From positions 126,328-190,327 of the forward strand of contig DLCK01000030.1 of NCBI GenBank assembly GCA_002480565.1: DNA of 64,000 nt, written 5' to 3'. The notes under the pieces were generated by a model. The model did no database searches, was not told the origin of the DNA, and saw only the letters and a list, made by a program, of their open reading frames with translations. This DNA is from Phycisphaerales bacterium UBA7800 (GTDB lineage: Bacteria > Planctomycetota > Phycisphaerae > Phycisphaerales > Phycisphaeraceae). This document shows, one piece after another, positions 17,418 through 25,781 of the stretch (the stretch's first letter is position 1; every line of letters starts with the position of its first letter). The position numbers and the translations under genes were made by a program.

Positions 17418-18527
17418 TTAGTGAATCAAATACAGCAACGGGAAAAGGAAAATCCAGATCAGGTCAACCAAGTGCCAATACAAACCGACAATGTCGACCG
17501 GCACGTTGAATTCCTTGCTGAAGTCTCCCCGTTTGGCACGCACGAAAATCCAGGCAATCAGTGACATACCAATCAACACGTGAAGCACATGCAAGCCGGT
17601 CATCAAATAATAAATCTGGAAGAACAGATGCACACGCGGTTGCTCCAACGGGGGCAACTCATCAAACGTAATAATGTGATGGCCAGCAACATCCTTGGGC
17701 GCATCCTTGTCTGGCGCTTTGAGAAGTGAGGGCACAACACCTGCTGGTCCATTGCCCGGCACAGCAATCGTCGAATGCTCAGGTGAACCCACCTCAGGTG
17801 CTTGCACAGTCATGGTTGCTTTACCGGTATGCTTCACTGCAACATCATGATGCTCAGCAGGAATCACTGCATGGTCTCCGTGTCCAGCTTCGGGATGATG
17901 GGGCTTGTGATAACCAAGCTCAGGAATCCGGTATTGCTTGGGGACTTCCCAATGCACGCCGTACTTGCCAAAATAATAGTTCTCAATATTTTTGATATGC
18001 CACTTCTTATGGGTCTCGGTAATGGCATACTCGCCCTCAAGTCCGAGCGACTTGTTGGCCTGCTTCACATCAAAATACGCATTCCGCGCACCGGGATATA
18101 AACCACTGTGAAACTTGCTGGAGTACTCAACGTACTTGACCCCCAGGAAGCCAAAGCCGCCTAAGAGTGACAGTAACAGTAATATCTTGAGCAGTTGTTG
18201 TTGGCCAAGCTGCGCAGCGCGAACGGCCCATGCCATGGTCATCGAACTGGTGAGCAGGATCACGGTGTTGATCGCCCCGAGTTTCATGTCCAGCATCTTG
18301 TGAGCGTACATGAAAATGTCCGTGTGATTGGAACGGTAAATGGCATACGCGCAGAAGAGTCCGCCGAACATGAGGATTTCGGTGGACAGGAAAGCCCACA
18401 TCCCCAACTTGTAGGTGTTGAACTGCTGCTTGGTCGTTTCGAAATGATGGGCCAGGTGCTTGGAATGTCCCCCGTGGTGATCCGAGCCGTGGTCTGCATC
18501 ATTTGTCTTGGCGGTGGTATCAGTCAT
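17418..18527 (-). CDS. ctaE: cytochrome c oxidase subunit III with a long hydrophilic insertion
   Basis: Membrane subunit III of the caa3-type oxidase, 369 residues against about 200 usual. Spans: KLGMWAFLSTEILMFGGLFC, INTVILLTSSMTMAWAV, LLKILLLLSLLGGFGFLGV, then about 130 hydrophilic residues rich in His, Pro and Gly, then IYYLMTGLHVLHVLIGMSLI and VGLYWHLVDLIWIFLFPLLY. The core signatures (GLHVLHVL, YWHLVD.IW) are intact, so the insertion is a loop and not a sign of decay. The N-terminus is also His-rich (DHGSDHHGGH). The start overlaps the end of the subunit I gene by 8 bp, which indicates translational coupling. Confidence 0.93.
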   Translation of the reverse strand: MTDTTAKTNDADHGSDHHGGHSKHLAHHFETTKQQFNTYKLGMWAFLSTEILMFGGLFCAYAIYRSNHTDIFMYAHKMLDMKLGAINTVILLTSSMTMAWAVRAAQLGQQQLLKILLLLSLLGGFGFLGVKYVEYSSKFHSGLYPGARNAYFDVKQANKSLGLEGEYAITETHKKWHIKNIENYYFGKYGVHWEVPKQYRIPELGYHKPHHPEAGHGDHAVIPAEHHDVAVKHTGKATMTVQAPEVGSPEHSTIAVPGNGPAGVVPSLLKAPDKDAPKDVAGHHIITFDELPPLEQPRVHLFFQIYYLMTGLHVLHVLIGMSLIAWIFVRAKRGDFSKEFNVPVDIVGLYWHLVDLIWIFLFPLLYLIH

Positions 18528-20283
18528 TGGATTTCACATACCCCTTGATGGATTCGTCATACTGCCACTTCTTCATGTCATAGGGATCATCAGCTTCGGG
18601 TGTATCCGCGAAGTTGTCATAAGGTGGCGGCGAGGAACATTGCCATTCGAGTGTGTTGGCTCCCCATGGGTTGGCTGGAGCTGGCTTGCCTTTGAAGATG
18701 GAGTGAATCCAGTTAAACAACACGATAAACAGACCGGTTGCCAATACAAATGCGCCGCCCGTGGAGACGTGATGATAGATCGCAAATTCATCGACATACG
18801 ATGCGTAACGACGAGGCATGCCTTGCGAGCCTGCGATGAACTGGATAAAGAACGTCAGATTGAATCCGACAAAGATCATCGCACAGCCAATTGCACCCCA
18901 CTTCTCGGAGTACATCTTGCCAGTCATCTTCGGCCACCAGTGATACATCCCGCCCAGGAATGCGATCAGTGCACTGCCCATCATCACATAGTGAAAGTGA
19001 GCGACAATGAAGTACGTGTCATGCAGATGGATGTCCACTGCCAACGCACCAAGGAACAAACCCGTGAGTCCGCCGATGGCAAAGAGCAGGATAAACGCCA
19101 ACACATAAAGCATCGGTGTCCGCAGGTGAATCTCACCACGATACATCGTCGATAGCCAGTTAAACACCTTGATCGCAGAGGGGATCGACACGCTGAAAGT
19201 CAGCAAGCTGAACACTGCGTTTGCCATCGCGGATTGGCCGGAGGTGAACATGTGATGCCCCCAGACAAAGAAGCCCAGCAGTGCAATGGCAATCGAGCTG
19301 TAGGCAATGAACTTGTAACCGAAAATATGTTTGCGGCTATGCGCCGTCACCAGTTCACTGATCACACCCATCGCAGGGAGGATCATGATATACACCGCCG
19401 GATGCGAGTAGAACCAGAAAAAGTGCTGATAGAGAATCGGGTCGCCATCGAGGTTTGGATCAAAGATACCCACGCGAAATGCACGCTCAGCGATGAGCAG
19501 CATTAACGTGATGGCTAGCACTGGTGTCGCGAGTAACTGGATAATGGCAGTGCCGTAAAGCGACCATAAAAACAGTGGCATCTTAAACCAGCCCATCCCC
19601 TTGGGGCGGAGCATGTGCATCGAAGCAATAAAGTTCACCGCCGTGAGAATCGACGAAAAGCCCAGAACAAATGCGCCAAGCGTCGCTTCGACCACCGCGG
19701 AGTTTGAGTCCATGGAATACGGCGTGTAGAACGTCCAACCGGTTTCCAAACCACCGTGGCCGATGTAATGAGCCAAGCCTGGGAATGCTGCAACAAGCAC
19801 GCCCTTAAGCAGCACCCACACCAATAGTACAGAGCCGATCACAAAAATATGAAAGCTCGCAAGGTTGAGCTTGGGGAACGCCACGTCTTTGGCCCCGAGC
19901 ATCAGAGGTAACACAAAGTTGCCCAACACCGCGGGAATACCGGGGATGATGAACATGAAAACCATCACCGCCCCGTGGAGCGTGAACATGTGGTTGTACA
20001 TGTCCATCCACCAGTTGAGATATTCCTGTGGATACTTGGCTTTGTCTGCATGGTTGGCAATATTGGCAATCGGCATCGCCAGCATCGTCCGCAGCGCCAG
20101 CGCAAAGAGTCCGCCGACGAGTAAAAAGGTACAGATCGAGATGCCGTACATAATGCCGATACGTTTGTGGTCAATCGTAAACGCCCAGGATGTGAAGCCC
20201 TTGGTGTGATTGAGGTAGTTATCGTTTGAGTTATGCTGCTCTTGAGGCAGTTCAGGTGCATGAGGTGTTGGGTTCGAGGTCAT
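18520..20283 (-). CDS. ctaD: cytochrome c oxidase subunit I, A2-type
   Basis: Catalytic subunit that reduces oxygen and pumps protons; about 12 spans, 587 residues. Visible ligands: His103 (low-spin heme, TLHGAVM), His294 and Tyr298 (CuB and the cross-linked pair, YSHPAVY), His343-His344 (CuB, WGHHMF) and the pair in VAHFHYVM for the hemes. The D-channel glutamate of HPEVY is replaced by Ala, and Tyr-Ser precede the His: the YSHPxV signature of A2-type oxidases, as in Rhodothermus and Thermus caa3. The K-channel lysine is kept (PSAIKVFNW). The gene overlaps the subunit II gene by 4 bp (ATGA) and the subunit III gene by 8 bp. Confidence 0.97.
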   Translation of the reverse strand: MTSNPTPHAPELPQEQHNSNDNYLNHTKGFTSWAFTIDHKRIGIMYGISICTFLLVGGLFALALRTMLAMPIANIANHADKAKYPQEYLNWWMDMYNHMFTLHGAVMVFMFIIPGIPAVLGNFVLPLMLGAKDVAFPKLNLASFHIFVIGSVLLVWVLLKGVLVAAFPGLAHYIGHGGLETGWTFYTPYSMDSNSAVVEATLGAFVLGFSSILTAVNFIASMHMLRPKGMGWFKMPLFLWSLYGTAIIQLLATPVLAITLMLLIAERAFRVGIFDPNLDGDPILYQHFFWFYSHPAVYIMILPAMGVISELVTAHSRKHIFGYKFIAYSSIAIALLGFFVWGHHMFTSGQSAMANAVFSLLTFSVSIPSAIKVFNWLSTMYRGEIHLRTPMLYVLAFILLFAIGGLTGLFLGALAVDIHLHDTYFIVAHFHYVMMGSALIAFLGGMYHWWPKMTGKMYSEKWGAIGCAMIFVGFNLTFFIQFIAGSQGMPRRYASYVDEFAIYHHVSTGGAFVLATGLFIVLFNWIHSIFKGKPAPANPWGANTLEWQCSSPPPYDNFADTPEADDPYDMKKWQYDESIKGYVKSND

Positions 20284-21311
20284 TGCTGGCCCTCCGTTTG
20301 AGCAGCGGGTTGCTCATCTTTTTCGAGCGGCTCGGTCGGGATGACGCCGTCGTAATGTTTACTGATGGTTTTGAGATATAGAATCAAAGCAGTGATTTCC
20401 GAGTCCTTGAGTTGACCTTTATACGTCGGCATCACGTTCTGGTAACCAGCTACGATCTTGGCGCCGGGTTCAATGATTGATTCCTTGATGTACTCTTCAT
20501 CAACCTTTGCCGAACCACTGGTCAATTTTTCTTCGCGACCATACAAGTCCTTGAATGTCGGACCCGTTGAAGCGCCACCATCAGCCGTGTGACATTGAGC
20601 ACAACCACGCAATTTGTAAATCTTCTCACCAGCCTCGGCAGGAGACATGGTCTTCAGGAAGTTGGCAGCATCCGCTAACCAACCTTTAAACTCACCGGCT
20701 TTGTGAACAATCACCTCGGACTTCATCACCGAGTGTTGTTGGCCACAGTATTCGGCACAAAACAGATTAAAGGTCCCAGGTGTAGTAGCTGTAAACCAGG
20801 TCTTGGTAAATCGACCGGGAACCGCGTCTTTCTTAATTCGAAAGGCAGGAATAAACAGACTGTGAATCACATCGTCAGATTGAAGGACGAGTCGCACAGG
20901 TGTGTCCGTTGGGATATGCAGATTGTTATCAACGTGTCCGTTTGGATACACAAACGACCAACTCCACTTCTTGGCGATCACCTGAATTTCGTAGGCATGA
21001 CTTGGCGGGGTTGCCATGTTCAAAAAGCCTTTGAAGCCAAAGTAGAAAATGCCCATCACCACAATCGTGGGGATGATCGACCATGTCAGTTCCAATGCCG
21101 TGGAGTGATGCGGGGCTGGCTTGTTGGCAGTATAACCCTCACGCTTGCGGTAACGCACCACGAAGAGAATCATCCACCCCATGATCAACGCGAACATCAC
21201 CACGCAGACCCAGTAGATGAAATAGAACAGTCCATCGACTTCGCTGCCGTAGTTCGAAGCGTTGTCAGGCATCCAGACTCGGGAGCCAATTTGTGCAAGT
21301 AGGTTTGTCAT
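20280..21311 (-). CDS. ctaC: cytochrome c oxidase subunit II with C-terminal cytochrome c domain (caa3 type)
   Basis: Electron-entry subunit. From the ATG at 21311: two membrane helices near residues 27-55 and 80-98, then a cupredoxin domain with CuA ligands His150, Cys185, Cys189, His193 and Met196 (CAEYCGQQHSVM), then a cytochrome c domain with CAQCH (Cys237, Cys240, His241) and a distal Met in NVMPTY. The fusion identifies a caa3 oxidase. An in-frame start at 21377 is unlikely because that stretch is translated heptad-repeat DNA (PSPKSQVPSPS). The ribosome site before 21311 is weak. Confidence 0.95.
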   Translation of the reverse strand: MTNLLAQIGSRVWMPDNASNYGSEVDGLFYFIYWVCVVMFALIMGWMILFVVRYRKREGYTANKPAPHHSTALELTWSIIPTIVVMGIFYFGFKGFLNMATPPSHAYEIQVIAKKWSWSFVYPNGHVDNNLHIPTDTPVRLVLQSDDVIHSLFIPAFRIKKDAVPGRFTKTWFTATTPGTFNLFCAEYCGQQHSVMKSEVIVHKAGEFKGWLADAANFLKTMSPAEAGEKIYKLRGCAQCHTADGGASTGPTFKDLYGREEKLTSGSAKVDEEYIKESIIEPGAKIVAGYQNVMPTYKGQLKDSEITALILYLKTISKHYDGVIPTEPLEKDEQPAAQTEGQQ

Positions 21312-21335
21312 TGTTGTTTCATAACCCTTTATTGA

Positions 21336-21425
21336 GGGACTAGGGACTTGGGACTTGGGACTAGGGAAAGGCATCAAATCAAACCTTTCGTGTTTTGCTA
21401 GTCGCTAGTCGCTAGTTCCTGGTCG
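21336..21425. repeat. facing heptad repeat arrays overlapping the SCO gene stop
   Basis: Left array 21336-21363: GGGACTA, GGGACTT, GGGACTT, GGGACTA. After a 34-bp spacer, the right array 21398-21425 is in the opposite orientation: CTAGTCG, CTAGTCG, CTAGTTC, CTGGTCG. The arrays could pair as a long imperfect hairpin. The right array supplies the last codons and the TAG stop of the SCO gene. Confidence 0.85.
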
Positions 21426-22400
21426 CTTACTCCCTTCCCTCTTGCGTTCGCGATAAAGTGCGATCAGAACCACCGTGCCGATGAGCAGTACAGAGAACAC
21501 GCCTCCGGCACGCATGATATTCAAAGCCGCCAACGTGTAGCGACCTTTATTTGCGTCATACAAAAAGCAGTAAAGCAGAACCGAATCGACCATATTGCCA
21601 ATCTTGTTTTCCGACGCTTCGACCAAAGTCAATCGCGTGGTGCTCGGCAGATACTTCACGCCATAGAGATAGCGGGAGACTTGTCCTTCAGGAGTCAGCA
21701 CGATCAATGCTGCTGCGTGGACATATTCCTTGCGGTCTTCATTCCAGCGGAAACCAAAGCCGACTGACTCGGTAAGTGCTTTGATACTTGGGTCCTCTCC
21801 GACGAGAAAATGCCAACCCTTGCCAGCCCCTTCCTGCCCCAGTTCCGCCAGGTAGTTTTGCTTTTTGAGTTTGGCGACCACAGCTGTATCACGAGGGTCA
21901 AAACTTACTGACAGGATGTCATAATCCTTGCCGACTTTCAGATCCATCTCTTTGGCCACATCAAGTGTCGCATTAAGGACCAGGCCACAGAGCATGGGAC
22001 ATTCAAAGTAACCCAGGTTCAACACCACGGGACGTCCGGACTTGAAGTAGTCGCCCAGCTTGACGGTCTTGCCTAGCTCATTGGTGAATTCCAAATCCAG
22101 AGGCAAGGTTTGGCCGAGTTTTTGTTCGATGGTCACACCTACGATTTCGTCAGGTGATCGTTCTTTGCGAGACAAGGTGCCATCAAGTGTCCGCGCGTCT
22201 TTGGCAGGGTCGACCACCAATGCCGGTGGTTTGGAAAGCACACTGCGCCCGCGATCTGACTTGACCTCATTGGCTGACTCGGAAGCTGCCAGCAATTGGC
22301 TGCAACACATCGCCACCAACAGCATGCCACAGACAGCCCGCACGCTTTTGCGACGTGACAAGGTGACAATCCCAGTTGGTATGGCGGTCAAAGAATTCAT
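21405..22400 (-). CDS. SCO1/SenC-family copper chaperone, membrane-anchored
   Basis: Thioredoxin-fold protein that delivers copper to the CuA site of subunit II. An N-terminal hydrophobic segment (signal or anchor, about residues 20-39) is followed by the thioredoxin-like domain with Cys134-x3-Cys138 (FECPMLC) and His228 (EYVHAA), the three copper ligands of the family, and a C-terminal span (GGVFSVLLIGTVVLIAL). The last residues RPGTSD and the stop codon are encoded by a 7-bp repeat array, suggesting that repeat insertion or expansion has remodelled the 3-prime end. It precedes the oxidase subunit II gene, as expected for its role. Confidence 0.92.
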   Translation of the reverse strand: MNSLTAIPTGIVTLSRRKSVRAVCGMLLVAMCCSQLLAASESANEVKSDRGRSVLSKPPALVVDPAKDARTLDGTLSRKERSPDEIVGVTIEQKLGQTLPLDLEFTNELGKTVKLGDYFKSGRPVVLNLGYFECPMLCGLVLNATLDVAKEMDLKVGKDYDILSVSFDPRDTAVVAKLKKQNYLAELGQEGAGKGWHFLVGEDPSIKALTESVGFGFRWNEDRKEYVHAAALIVLTPEGQVSRYLYGVKYLPSTTRLTLVEASENKIGNMVDSVLLYCFLYDANKGRYTLAALNIMRAGGVFSVLLIGTVVLIALYRERKREGSKRPGTSD

Positions 22401-22472
22401 GAGGTTCTTCTTTTATGCAAGCGGTCCACTTCGCTATTAACTGAGGTGTGCTGGTGGACAGCCTTGATTTAT

Positions 22473-22772
22473 TTACTTGTTCATTGACTCAGCAGTGAGT
22501 TTGATTGCTCGGTCAATGGGAATCGAGGCAATTTGCTTTTGCTGATTCACCCAGCGATAGCTGTTGATTTTTTCCTGCTGTTTGAGCTTGATCTCACGAA
22601 GCACCCAGTTGGGGTTGTTGGCTTCCTTGATCTGCTTTTCAGACTCCAGTTCGTAGTAGAACCAGGCCTGCAACGCGAAGATCACCACGATCAGCAACAC
22701 GGTACTCACAGAGCCCACTGCCACGAGCGTCGGGATATCCACATATTCTTTTTCAACTGTCTTTAGTGCCAT
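22473..22772 (-). CDS. small single-span membrane protein of the act/cox cluster
   Basis: Protein of 99 residues with one span (LVAVGSVSTVLLIVVIFALQ, about residues 15-37) after a short N-terminus and a charged, helical C-terminal half (EKQIKEANNPNWVLREIKLK, YRWVNQQKQIASIPIDRAIK). I do not recognise the family. It lies 36 bp after actF and 72 bp before the SCO gene in the same direction, so an accessory or assembly role in complex III or the oxidase is the reasonable inference. The sequence begins EKEYVDIPTL and has no cysteine or CXXCH. Confidence 0.75.
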   Translation of the reverse strand: MALKTVEKEYVDIPTLVAVGSVSTVLLIVVIFALQAWFYYELESEKQIKEANNPNWVLREIKLKQQEKINSYRWVNQQKQIASIPIDRAIKLTAESMNK

Positions 22773-22808
22773 GATTCCACCTGCAAGACCCGATGTGTCG
22801 GGTGAGTT

Positions 22809-24332
22809 TTATAGGTTTTTGAATGCCAGTGATTCAGCGATACGCGGGTCTTTCTGTGGGACCAATGCGTTAAGTGAACCGACCCAAACCGCAGCCGCCG
22901 TAAAGAGTCCGCCAAGGCCGATGAGGCAGCAGATTTCCACGATGCCGATGCGCACTTCCACGCTCATCTCCGGCATGATCAACCACCACAGGTCAATCCA
23001 ATGGAAGACCAAAAGCCAGACCGCCCAGAACACCAGTGTCTGATTCGTCCGCTTGATATGCCGACTCATCAACCCAATAAACGGGATAAAGAAGTGACAG
23101 ATCATCAAGCCGATGCTGACAATGCTCCATGAGTTCATATCTTTGGCAACGGTCGTCGCACCCCGTGCCACAAACCAGAATGTGGTCTCCGGCAAGGATG
23201 CGTACCAAATAAGCATGTATTGACTAAAGGCGATGTAGGCCCAGAAGACCACAAAGCCAAAGAGGAACTTGCCATGGTCGTGCATGTGTTCCTTGCTGAC
23301 AGTGGTCTTATCGATGAGTCCCTTGTTACGCAGAACCGTCAGCACAACAATGAGCGTCGCAAAGATCGAAAGCATCCCACCTGTGAAGTAGTACACGCCA
23401 AAGATCGTCGAGAACCATGCAGGCGACATCGACATGATCATGTCAAAGGCAGCATAGGTCACCGTCACTGCAAACAGACATATCCCCAGGGGAGCCAAGC
23501 GTTCCATCTGACGGGTGAGTTGCACATCGCCGGTGGTGTCCTGCTGAACACTCTTTTTCCAAAAGGCAAAGCTCAAACCAATCCAGACTGCAAAGAAGAT
23601 GATCCAACGAATGATGAAAAACGGGACGTTCAGATAAGCCGCTTTCTTGGCGGTGTAAATGGCTTCGGTGTGAGCATCAATCACGCCAGGGATATGTCCA
23701 TGACCTTCAAGACTCACAGCCGGTGCATGCAGACTGGATTTAGCCTTGGTCGTCGAATGATCCGAATGGTCGGCAACTGCCTGGTGAGCGTCAGCCACTT
23801 TCTTTTCATCCGGTGCATAGGCATCACTGGCTGACAAGGGTGCGTGGTTATTTTCTGAATTGTCAGACGCAGCATGGTCGTCGGTTGTTGAACCATGAGC
23901 CGGTTGAGCATGATCGTCGCCATAAGCTGGTGCATGGTGTTCGTGGGATGCAGCCCATGGGTAGACATCACCGCCGCCAAGCATGACGTTTCCTGCAATG
24001 GGCAAAAACGCAATCGCCAACACCGGCATGGTCATCGCCAACACCTCGGCAATGCGACGTGAAGTCACACTCCATGCAGCGCGCGAAACATGCTGAATAC
24101 AGATAAAGAACAACGCTCCCAAACTGATACTCAAGAAGAACGCATAGCTGATGATGTAGGCGAACATGAAGCGGGTCAGGCCGTTGTTGCCCACAGCTGC
24201 GAAGATCAGTGCGGGAACCAATGCCCCCATCGCTCCAATCGCCGGGATGCAGAGCTTGCCACTACGCATCTTGATCGCCGAAGTCACAGGCGTCGATGCG
24301 TCGGGCGTTTGTGTTGTGTCTTGTTCAGTCAT
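22809..24332 (-). CDS. actF: alternative complex III subunit ActF
   Basis: Quinol-oxidoreductase membrane subunit of the NrfD/ActC-ActF type. About ten spans, with FLSISLGALFFICIQHVSRA and the following span matching ActF. About 100 hydrophilic residues rich in His, Asp and Ala (roughly residues 125-230) are inserted after the third span, before NVPFFIIRWIIFFAVWIGLS. The loop is periplasmic or cytoplasmic and unassigned. It follows actE after a 151-bp gap that carries a heptad repeat pair. Confidence 0.9.
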   Translation of the reverse strand: MTEQDTTQTPDASTPVTSAIKMRSGKLCIPAIGAMGALVPALIFAAVGNNGLTRFMFAYIISYAFFLSISLGALFFICIQHVSRAAWSVTSRRIAEVLAMTMPVLAIAFLPIAGNVMLGGGDVYPWAASHEHHAPAYGDDHAQPAHGSTTDDHAASDNSENNHAPLSASDAYAPDEKKVADAHQAVADHSDHSTTKAKSSLHAPAVSLEGHGHIPGVIDAHTEAIYTAKKAAYLNVPFFIIRWIIFFAVWIGLSFAFWKKSVQQDTTGDVQLTRQMERLAPLGICLFAVTVTYAAFDMIMSMSPAWFSTIFGVYYFTGGMLSIFATLIVVLTVLRNKGLIDKTTVSKEHMHDHGKFLFGFVVFWAYIAFSQYMLIWYASLPETTFWFVARGATTVAKDMNSWSIVSIGLMICHFFIPFIGLMSRHIKRTNQTLVFWAVWLLVFHWIDLWWLIMPEMSVEVRIGIVEICCLIGLGGLFTAAAVWVGSLNALVPQKDPRIAESLAFKNL

Positions 24333-24350
24333 CCGTTTACTCTTTGTTCA

Positions 24351-24473
24351 GGGAGTAGGGAGTAGTCAATAGAGAGTAGGAAAAGGCAATACCATTTCTC
24401 AATCCTCATCACTGCTACATTCCGACTCCTGTCTTATATCTTTGCCTAGTCCCTAGTCGCCAGGTCCTAGTCC
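24351..24473. repeat. facing heptad repeat arrays between actE and actF
   Basis: Left array 24351-24378: GGGAGTA, GGGAGTA, GTCAATA, GAGAGTA. Right array 24446-24473 in opposite orientation: CTAGTCC, CTAGTCG, CCAGGTC, CTAGTCC. The spacer contains ATCACTGCTACATTCCGACT followed by CCTGTCTTAT, which is closely matched at 36200-36235. Same organisation as 21336-21425. Confidence 0.85.
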
Positions 24474-24483
24474 CTTCTTCCAC

Positions 24484-25212
24484 TCACCTAAGCGTCGGAC
24501 GCACATCGGCAGGCACATCGCTGACCGGGGCGTTCTGACTTAATTGCAGTGCCCGGATATAGGCGACAATCGCCCAACGATCCTTGACGGGAATCTGCTT
24601 GCCATAGCCGGGCATGTTGCGGATGCCGTGCGTGATGGTGTTAAACAAATGTCCTTCTTCACGGTCACGCACAATGTCGGTATGCATCGAAGTCGGCGGG
24701 ACCCACGTGGACTGCTGCAATTCCAAGGCTCGCAGATGCACGGTCCCTTGACCAAAGCCATCAGCACCATGACAGGGCGTACAGTAAATGTCGTAACGCT
24801 GCTGACCACGTCGGATGAAGTTTTCATCCACGGTCACCTGCTTGGGCATCCCTTTGAAGTAGCTGGTTTGGTACTTGCCCTGCTGCTCGGATTCGGTCAT
24901 TGCGTAACCGCGGTAGTAGTGATCGTCTTCCTGCACATCGCCAAAAGCAACCGTGCCATCAACTGGCTGTCGCATTGCCCGACCATCTGCAAAAAGATTG
25001 TTCACCGCCTGGGGGCGATACTTGGGCTGCTGATCCATATCCTGGAAGATGTGGATACGCGGTTTGTCACTGGTGGTAAACCGACGTTTGGCGATGATGG
25101 ATAGTGGAAGCCAACTGACCACCGCGCCCATCACGAGGATGAACACAATCCAGAACAGCGGACTCTTGAGTGTGCCGCCGGATGTTTTGTTGTCGTGCGA
25201 GGGGTCACTCAT
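24484..25212 (-). CDS. actE: alternative complex III subunit ActE, monoheme cytochrome c
   Basis: Periplasmic cytochrome c anchored by an N-terminal span (LFWIVFILVMGAVVSWLPLS). One heme site, YCTPCHGADG, with a likely axial Met in RNMPGYGKQI, in the C-terminal half; 242 residues. Passes electrons from the Fe-S/multiheme part of complex III towards the oxidase. The start lies 2 bp from the end of actD, indicating one transcript. Confidence 0.92.
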   Translation of the reverse strand: MSDPSHDNKTSGGTLKSPLFWIVFILVMGAVVSWLPLSIIAKRRFTTSDKPRIHIFQDMDQQPKYRPQAVNNLFADGRAMRQPVDGTVAFGDVQEDDHYYRGYAMTESEQQGKYQTSYFKGMPKQVTVDENFIRRGQQRYDIYCTPCHGADGFGQGTVHLRALELQQSTWVPPTSMHTDIVRDREEGHLFNTITHGIRNMPGYGKQIPVKDRWAIVAYIRALQLSQNAPVSDVPADVRPTLR

Positions 25213-25214
25213 GA

Positions 25215-25781
25215 TTAGTCCTCAACCTCCTCGACACAGATCGCACCCAGGCTGCTGAGCAGGTCACCGGTACGGGTCTTATCAAAGAGTGGGTCGCTGG
25301 CTTCAATGACCACGACGAATCGGTCGTTGGTCACACGGGCGAAGCCTTTTTTCTTAAACAGTGGATTGTAGTGCCAGGGCAGTCGGTTCAATCCAAGCAT
25401 GCCGAATACTGCGCCGAATGCTGCGAGTAACACCGTGGTTTCAAAGATCACCGGGATGTTGGCCGGCAGTGAAAACTGCGGCTTGCCGGAGGTCAGAAAC
25501 GGATACTCAAACGCATTGGTGTACCAGGCCAAAGCCAGACCACCAAGACAACCGGTGATCCCGCCACCAAGTACCAGCCAAGGCAGAATCGTGGGTTTGA
25601 TTCCCATTGCATCATCAATGCCATGCACTGGAAACGGCGTGTGCGTATCCCATTTGGTGTAGCCGGCATCACGGACTTTTTCCGATGCTGCCAGAATGCT
25701 GTCCACCGAGTCGAACTCAGCGAGCATGGCTACGAGCTTAGGCTCGGTTTGCGGTTTATTCGTGGGCATTCCCAATACCAT
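25215..25781 (-). CDS. actD: alternative complex III subunit ActD (DUF3341)
   Basis: Membrane subunit of 188 residues with the DUF3341 layout: a soluble N-terminal domain (MLAEFDSVDSILAASEKVRD, then GYTKWDTHTPFPVHGID with the family motif), two spans (WLVLGGGITGCLGGLALAWY and NIPVIFETTVLLAAFGAVFG), and a short C-terminal domain (FVVVIEASDP). The start overlaps the actC stop as TAATG, so translation is coupled. Confidence 0.93.
   Translation of the reverse strand: MVLGMPTNKPQTEPKLVAMLAEFDSVDSILAASEKVRDAGYTKWDTHTPFPVHGIDDAMGIKPTILPWLVLGGGITGCLGGLALAWYTNAFEYPFLTSGKPQFSLPANIPVIFETTVLLAAFGAVFGMLGLNRLPWHYNPLFKKKGFARVTNDRFVVVIEASDPLFDKTRTGDLLSSLGAICVEEVED

Noticed and set aside
21311..21377. Longer subunit II start at 21377
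   Set aside because: The extra residues are translated heptad-repeat DNA (PSPKSQVPSPS).
17312..24473. Heptad arrays as CRISPR repeats
   Set aside because: Units are 7 bp with no spacers, and no cas genes are in the window.
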